DNA of 64,000 nt from Maritimibacter sp. DP1N21-5 (GTDB lineage Bacteria > Pseudomonadota > Alphaproteobacteria > Rhodobacterales > Rhodobacteraceae). This document shows positions 59,530 through 64,000 of the stretch, in pieces. The position numbers and the translations under genes are program-made. The number at the start of each line of letters is the position of its first letter. Positions within the stretch are counted from its first letter, which is position 1. The notes under the pieces were generated by a model. It worked only from the letters and a program-made list of their open reading frames with translations, made no database searches and was not told the origin of the DNA. The stretch spans positions 806,001 to 870,000 of the forward strand of contig NZ_JAHUZF010000006.1 in the NCBI RefSeq assembly GCF_019218295.1. The letters run 5' to 3'.

Positions 59530-60101
59530 TTCACCACAGGTAAGCCACTGTTTTCCCTCGAGTTGTTCTCTAGGATGCGGGCGGCTAAGGCGATTATGGA
59601 GACCAAATCAGCTGCTTTCACATTTGTTAGACACGGGGATGCCGCCGCTTCGCCCCGACAGCCTTGGTCGCGGCCCTCGCATCGGCATCGTCAGGCCGCA
59701 CGCTGCGATAGCGCGCGCTCATCCACAGACAAGGCCCCGCATGCCCGTCGCTGGCTCACCCCGTGGAATTCCACAACGTGTGCCACGGCTTCCCGCCTGA
59801 CGCCAAGCGTTACCACTTGCGCGAGGCGACATCCTTTAGGATCGCATTGTCGAGCATCGCTTCCCTGTTTCACCTATCGCGGCGAGGACGTCGGGCAGAC
59901 ACTGGAGAAAGTCTGCGCGAGGATTGGCTATCTGGACGCCGGGATTCTGGAGCTTCTGCGTCAGGGCGCAGAGGGATTTTCTGCCCCGAGCCAACTTTCC
60001 GGGCAAGAGAGAAGCCCGCAAGACTTCGCGAGAGAGATCGCACAACTTTTGCGTCCCGCGCCAGCAACCGCTCCACGGCCGAATGAGCGCACTGCGCCTG
60101 A
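59530..60101. other. Non-coding debris right of tRNA-Arg
   Basis: The 572 bp contain no intact gene I can support. On the minus strand at about 59690-59873 a stretch reads REAVAHVVEFHGVSQRRACGAL, the typical start of an IS3/IS407-type orfB, but it has lost the rest of the transposase. The remainder has open frames without recognisable protein features. Confidence 0.5.
59690..59873 (-). pseudogene. IS3/IS407-type orfB N-terminal fragment
   Basis: The segment VAHVVEFHGVSQRRACGALSVD split as AVAHVVEFHGVSQRRACGAL matches the start of IS407-group transposase B proteins. About 60 codons remain, with degenerate sequence after SVDER. The catalytic DDE region is absent. Confidence 0.5.
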
Positions 60102-60752
60102 TCATCCGTAGGCCAGAACGTCAGCGACGAGGCCAGGAAGCGCGCTCCAATCCGTGAATGCGGCGGTGTGTGGAATGCCCGTGACAGGTGCCTTGCGATA
60201 GCCCTCGGCGAACAGGAGGAAGGGGACGCCAAGCGACTGTGCCGTCTGTGCGTCGATTTCGCTGTCGCCGACATAGAGGCCCGTCCCTCCCAGATCCGCA
60301 AAGGTCTTCGCCAGAGGGGCCGGGTCCGGTTTTCGGGTGGTCAGGCTGTCGCCTCCGATCACGCCGTCGAAATATCCGTCGATTCCCAGCCTGGCCAGCA
60401 GGTCCCGCGCCGGCGCAAACGGCTTGTTCGTGCAGATGCCAAGCGGATGGCCCGCTGCCCGCAAGGCTTCGAGCGCTTCGAGGACGCCGGGAAAGGGCCG
60501 CGTCTTTGCGCCATTCTCCCTATCATAAGCGGTGGCGATCTCGGCATGGAACGGGGCGAAGGTGAGGGTAAGCCCGCGCGCGGCGATGACCCGTTCGGTC
60601 AGCTTGGGAAGGCCGTTGCCGATGAAACCGATGATCTCGGCCAGGGAAAAAGGCGCTACGCCGTGGCGCGCCAAGACGTCATTGACCGCCGTCCGGATGT
60701 CGGGGGCGGAATGGACCAAGGTGCCGTCGAGGTCGAAGACGATCGGGCTCAT
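60102..60752 (-). CDS. gph: Phosphoglycolate phosphatase
   Basis: A 216-residue HAD-superfamily phosphatase. The nucleophile motif is VFDLDGTLVHSAPDI, motif II lies in GICTNKPFAPAR, the Lys in TRKPDPAPL, and the last acidic motif in YVGDSEIDAQTA. It removes 2-phosphoglycolate, formed from DNA repair or oxygenation. The length and motifs fit Gph of Rhodobacterales. It lies past the IS debris on the minus strand. Confidence 0.92.
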   Translation of the reverse strand: MSPIVFDLDGTLVHSAPDIRTAVNDVLARHGVAPFSLAEIIGFIGNGLPKLTERVIAARGLTLTFAPFHAEIATAYDRENGAKTRPFPGVLEALEALRAAGHPLGICTNKPFAPARDLLARLGIDGYFDGVIGGDSLTTRKPDPAPLAKTFADLGGTGLYVGDSEIDAQTAQSLGVPFLLFAEGYRKAPVTGIPHTAAFTDWSALPGLVADVLAYG

Positions 60753-60846
60753 CGGTGAAACTCCTTGCTGCTCCTGGGACCGGCTTTTTGCCCGCTCGGG
60801 CGCACGATGGTCCGGGCCCGGCGGTCTTCGTCGAGCTGCGCGAACG

Positions 60847-61587
60847 TCACCCGCGAAACCGCCTTACAAAATTCCGCAGGATCTCGCCTGGCCAGGTGAC
60901 ATCGGCGGCGTGGCCCATGGCGACCAATGCCTCCGCCGTCTCGGGCGGGAAATAGCCGCGGTGACGGTAAACACCAATCCGCGTCTCGAGGCCTTGGGCG
61001 TCGAGCTCGGGGTGGAACTGGGTGGCATAGACATTGCGGGCGAAGCGGACCATCTGGTTGGGGCAGGGACCGGAGGTGACGAGCCGCACGACCCCTGCGG
61101 GCAGGCGGTCGAGCGCTTCCTTGTGGCCCACGAAGGCGTCAAAGGCGTCGGGGAGCCCGGTAAGGAGCGGATCGGCCCGCCCTTCGACCGTCACACGGCA
61201 GGTGCTGGGGCCGACGGCTTCGCCGTAATGATCCTTTGATACCGACCCCGGGGCAAGGTGCTGGCCCAAAATCCCGATGCCATAACAACAGCCCAGAAAG
61301 GGCAGGTCGCGGTCCGTGATCTTCGGCATGAGAGACAGGATCTGCGCCTCGATACGCGCTTCGACGGGGTCTTTCGCTTCCGGCGGATCCGACACGCAGC
61401 CAGGACCGCCGCCGACGATGATGCCGGCAAAGTCGGCGGGATCGAGGCCAAGGGGCAGGTCCTCGTGGTCGAGTTCGATGCGACGGACCTCGCCCCGGTC
61501 AAGGCCGCCCTTGGTCAGGATGGCTGCAAACTCGTCGTCGCTCGCCACGCGTTCGGGGCGCAGTTGCAGGATGAGGAATGGCTTCAT
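60847..61587 (-). CDS. Class I glutamine amidotransferase-like protein
   Basis: A 246-residue protein with a glutaminase domain. The nucleophile region is FLGCCYGIGILG, the His is in ATQFHPEL, and it opens with FLILQLRPE and has IIVGGGPGCVSDP. It is most like GMP-synthase-related or YfeJ/GuaA-like stand-alone amidotransferases. The partner protein is unknown. The start at 61587 is set by the N-terminal strand; a longer frame to 61698 is less likely. Confidence 0.85.
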   Translation of the reverse strand: MKPFLILQLRPERVASDDEFAAILTKGGLDRGEVRRIELDHEDLPLGLDPADFAGIIVGGGPGCVSDPPEAKDPVEARIEAQILSLMPKITDRDLPFLGCCYGIGILGQHLAPGSVSKDHYGEAVGPSTCRVTVEGRADPLLTGLPDAFDAFVGHKEALDRLPAGVVRLVTSGPCPNQMVRFARNVYATQFHPELDAQGLETRIGVYRHRGYFPPETAEALVAMGHAADVTWPGEILRNFVRRFRG

Positions 61588-61660
61588 GTCGGATCTCGCT
61601 CTGGCGCCCGCGTCCTTCTCGCATGCACCACGGATCAGGGCGAGTCCCTGCCTGGGAAAA

Positions 61661-61690
61661 AGAAAACCCCGGCGCTTGGGCCGGGGCGTT
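61661..61690 (-). terminator. Terminator of DUF882 gene
   Basis: On the minus strand, a stem of CCCCGG with CCGGGG and an intervening apex, then TTTTCTTTTT. It follows the DUF882 gene stop by 21 bp. Confidence 0.7.
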
Positions 61691-61710
61691 TCGTTCAAGG
61701 GAGAGCTGGC

Positions 61711-62280
61711 TCAGCTACCCCAGGTGCGAACCTGGCCGCAATCCATATGCACGAAGTTGGAGCCGGAATACTTGCCGACGCCACCCGCGTTGCAGGCCGC
61801 TGCCGCCTTGTAGATCTGGCTGACCGAACGCGATTGCAGGCGCAGGTCGGCGGCTTGTCCGACCATATGGAGCGAGTTCTTCGCCACGCCGCGCGAGCGG
61901 GCCCGAAGCATGTTGTTTGTGGCGGGTGAGCGGTAGCCGGAGAGGAGCATGTAGGGCTCGGAACTGTCGAGGAGCGAATGCGCGGCGGCCGCGATGTCGA
62001 CGGTGCGGCTGTCGATCACCTTCTGCTCGTCCGAGCGCCAGTCACGCATGAAATAATTGATCTCGCCCAAGGCTTCCTTGATGTAGTCGCCTTCGATCCA
62101 GTAGATCGTGTTGATGCTTTCACCTGTCCGGCCGGAATACATCGCGATACGGCGCACGTCGCCCGCACCCCGAAGAAAACCCGCTGCCTTGGAATAGGTC
62201 GGTGCGGCCACTACCGCAGTTGCCGCGAAGGCACCCAGCAGTGCCCGGCGGCTCAAGCCGTTCTGACTCGACATGGTCAT
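61711..62280 (-). CDS. DUF882 (YcbK-like) Tat-exported protein
   Basis: A 187-189-residue protein. The N-terminus has a twin-arginine signal (LSRRALLGAFAATAVVA). The mature part fits DUF882/M15-type peptidase fold: INYFMRDWRSDEQKVID, the SGYRSPATN motif, LHMVGQAADLRL with two likely zinc ligands, and the C-terminal FVHMDCGQVRTWGS. Such proteins act on peptidoglycan in the periplasm. An ATG two codons later (62274) is an alternative start. It is divergent from the L,D-transpeptidase gene. Confidence 0.88.
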   Translation of the reverse strand: MTMSSQNGLSRRALLGAFAATAVVAAPTYSKAAGFLRGAGDVRRIAMYSGRTGESINTIYWIEGDYIKEALGEINYFMRDWRSDEQKVIDSRTVDIAAAAHSLLDSSEPYMLLSGYRSPATNNMLRARSRGVAKNSLHMVGQAADLRLQSRSVSQIYKAAAACNAGGVGKYSGSNFVHMDCGQVRTWGS

Positions 62281-62610
62281 TGTCCCAATCGTCCCAGTTT
62301 CTTGCCTGTGCCCACTCGGTTCAGTGGACCGTCGTTACGCCTATCCCCCAGGCGATGACGGGACTATTGCATGGTACGATTCGTGCGCCAAGCCCCTTTG
62401 GTTGCCCTTGGAAACGAATCAAGGACTTTCGGCAAGTTTTGGCTGAAAAGCCCAAAACTTCCGTTAATCCGTGTCCATTGTGTCGCAGAGGCCTCTGCAC
62501 CCGGTCAAACCCCCAGATATGCCGGGTTTGTGATTTTCTCGCGCAAGAGGCTGTGGCAAGAATTGGCCTATCGCCGCAAAACCTTTGGCCATGATATCTG
62601 AGGGGACAGA
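62281..62610. other. Divergent promoter region, no gene seen
   Basis: The 330 bp between the divergent DUF882 and L,D-transpeptidase genes contain no frame I can support. A GAGGGG ribosome site precedes the ATG at 62611. The arrangement suggests that both cell-wall genes may be expressed under related control. Confidence 0.5.
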
Positions 62611-64000
62611 ATGATTTTTCACCGGTACCGCGTTTCTGCGTTCGTTCTTGCCGCATCTCTCGCCGCGTCGACGGCGATTTCCACGCTTCCCGCGCTGTCA
62701 CAGACCATCTCGACCTTCGCGCAATCGGTGGCCGAAGCCGCCGTGGGCGACGAGGAGGTGGCCGCCTTCTACCGTGACAACGGTTACGAGCCGATCTGGA
62801 CCTCGGGTTCGGACGCGCATCAGGCGCGGATCCTTGCGCTCTTCCAGGCGATCCAGCATGCCGACGACCACGGCTTGCCGCTTGCCGATTACGACACTGC
62901 CGCGCTCGAAGCCGAGATGCGCGCCATCGACAGTCCGCGCGACCTTGGCCGGGTCGAGGTCGAATTGTCGAAGTTGCTCCTGACCTATGCCCGCCAGATC
63001 GAGACGGGTATCCTGACGCCTGCCGCAGTGGACGACGGGATCAAGCGCGAGGTGCCCCTGCGTGACCGAACCGAGATCCTCAAAAGTTTCGCGGCCGCGC
63101 AGCCGGCACCCTTCCTGCGCTCGCTGCCGCCCAAGTCCGAAGAATACGCGCGCTTGATGCGCGAGAAGCTCCACCTTGAACACCTGCGCGCTTCCGGTGG
63201 CTGGGGTCCGACGGTCACGGCATCCGCCCTCGAGCCGGGGGCCACGGGCCCGCAGGTCATCGAGCTTCGCAACCGGCTCATCAAGATGGGCTACCTCGAC
63301 CGCAGCGCGACCCAGACCTATGACGACAACATCCGTCGCGCGGTGCAGCGGTTCCAGACCGATATGGGGCTGGGCACCGACGGTGTCGCGGGTGCCGGAA
63401 CGATGTCCGAGATCAACACCTCGATCGAAGACCGGCTCGAGTCCATCGTGGTCGCGATGGAGCGCGAGCGCTGGATGAACATTGAGCGGGGCGACCGCTA
63501 TGTCTGGGTCAACCTGACCACCTTCACGGCGCGGATCGTGGACGGCGGCAAGGTGACGTTCGAGACGCGGTCCGTCATCGGAAAGAACATCTCGACCCAT
63601 CGCACGCCCGAGTTCTCGGACACGATGGAGCATATGATCGTGAACCCGAGCTGGCATGTGCCGCGCTCCATCATCGTGAGCGAGTATCTTCCCGCGTTGC
63701 AGCGCAACCCGGGGGCCGCGGGGCATCTGCGGATCACCGACGGGGCAGGCCGTGTCGTGAGCCGCGCGACGGACTTTTCGAAATATTCGGCCCGCAGCTT
63801 CCCCTTCGCGATGAGCCAGCCGCCGGGGCCGGGCAACGCGCTGGGATACGTGAAGTTCATGTTCCCGAACCAGTACAACATCTACCTGCACGACACGCCG
63901 TCCAAGAGTCTCTTCGACCATGACGTGCGCGCCTATTCCCATGGCTGCATCCGGCTCGCCCAGCCCTTCGACTTCGCCTATGCGATGCTCGCGCCCCAGA
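62611..64000 (+). CDS. L,D-transpeptidase (YcbB/LdtD-like), cut by window end
   Basis: The visible 463 residues start with a signal peptide (SAFVLAASLAASTAIST). A scaffold domain (about 40-200) is followed by a peptidoglycan-binding domain (GPQVIELRNRLIKMGYLDR) and the catalytic YkuD domain. The catalytic Cys is in YSHGCIRL at 63942-63965, close to the end of the window. The protein crosslinks peptidoglycan stems by 3-3 links. The 3' end lies outside. The size and layout match the large LdtD type. Confidence 0.9.
   Translation, partial: MIFHRYRVSAFVLAASLAASTAISTLPALSQTISTFAQSVAEAAVGDEEVAAFYRDNGYEPIWTSGSDAHQARILALFQAIQHADDHGLPLADYDTAALEAEMRAIDSPRDLGRVEVELSKLLLTYARQIETGILTPAAVDDGIKREVPLRDRTEILKSFAAAQPAPFLRSLPPKSEEYARLMREKLHLEHLRASGGWGPTVTASALEPGATGPQVIELRNRLIKMGYLDRSATQTYDDNIRRAVQRFQTDMGLGTDGVAGAGTMSEINTSIEDRLESIVVAMERERWMNIERGDRYVWVNLTTFTARIVDGGKVTFETRSVIGKNISTHRTPEFSDTMEHMIVNPSWHVPRSIIVSEYLPALQRNPGAAGHLRITDGAGRVVSRATDFSKYSARSFPFAMSQPPGPGNALGYVKFMFPNQYNIYLHDTPSKSLFDHDVRAYSHGCIRLAQPFDFAYAMLAPQ

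Noticed and set aside
59563..60111. A 182-codon open frame right of tRNA-Arg
   Set aside because: The sequence shows no family features, overlaps transposase debris, and changes character several times along its length.

Overview
The window comes from a high-GC alphaproteobacterial chromosome, almost certainly a Rhodobacterales (Roseobacter-group) marine bacterium. The signs are a circularly permuted two-piece tmRNA with the tag ANDNRAPVALAA, a trgA-trgB-cysK tellurite locus, the F1-ATPase inhibitor zeta subunit, an AcuI acrylyl-CoA reductase beside a BCCT transporter, an alphaproteobacterial SspB, and a methionine synthase split into separate proteins. Most of the window is ordinary core chromosome. 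Two stretches are accessory.

Region 1 (1-11865) is a tandem array of two related integrated elements at a tRNA-Asn(GTT) gene. A 47-bp copy of the tRNA 3' half at 2690-2736 and the intact tRNA at 11791-11865 bound a complete 9.1-kb element B. It carries a P4-type tyrosine integrase, an AlpA-like regulator, a DUF3987-like replication protein, an iteron-rich candidate origin, an AT-rich membrane coiled-coil cargo gene, a five-gene overlapping operon, and a nuclease-like cargo gene. The right end of a second element A (1-2736) carries a diverged copy of the same five-gene operon followed by a different cargo gene. I could not assign functions to the five-gene module. The architecture resembles phage satellites (integrase, AlpA, primase/helicase, origin, no capsid genes seen), and this is the best candidate in the window for an undescribed system.

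Region 2 (11947-50927) is core chromosome. It holds purine biosynthesis genes (purM-purN; purC-purS and purQ around a convergent histidine kinase); RNase D; SufE; the corrinoid and homocysteine-methyltransferase parts of a split methionine synthase next to a DUF1638 gene; an MprF-like protein; the DctB/DctD two-component pair, with DctD lacking the GAFTGA loop; cold-shock protein; fumarase C; a phospholipid N-methyltransferase; SspB; chromate resistance genes (chrA and a rhodanese-ChrB fusion); permuted ssrA; acuI-uspA-BCCT; photolyase; a CFA-synthase-like methyltransferase; and trgA-trgB-cysK-mscS.

Region 3 (51012-59529) lies between tRNA-Ser(GGA) and tRNA-Arg(CCG) and looks like a decayed island. 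Broken recombinase and transposase fragments (large serine recombinase C-terminus, IS3 and IS6 pieces) sit at its edges. Inside are four unusual secreted-protein genes, including two tandem paralogues and a Ser/Asn-repeat protein, then a subtilisin-like protease divergent from an ECF sigma/anti-sigma pair with a candidate ECF promoter between them. More transposase debris lies just beyond tRNA-Arg. The right edge (60102-64000) is core again: phosphoglycolate phosphatase, a glutamine amidotransferase, and two divergent cell-wall genes (DUF882 and an L,D-transpeptidase cut by the window end).
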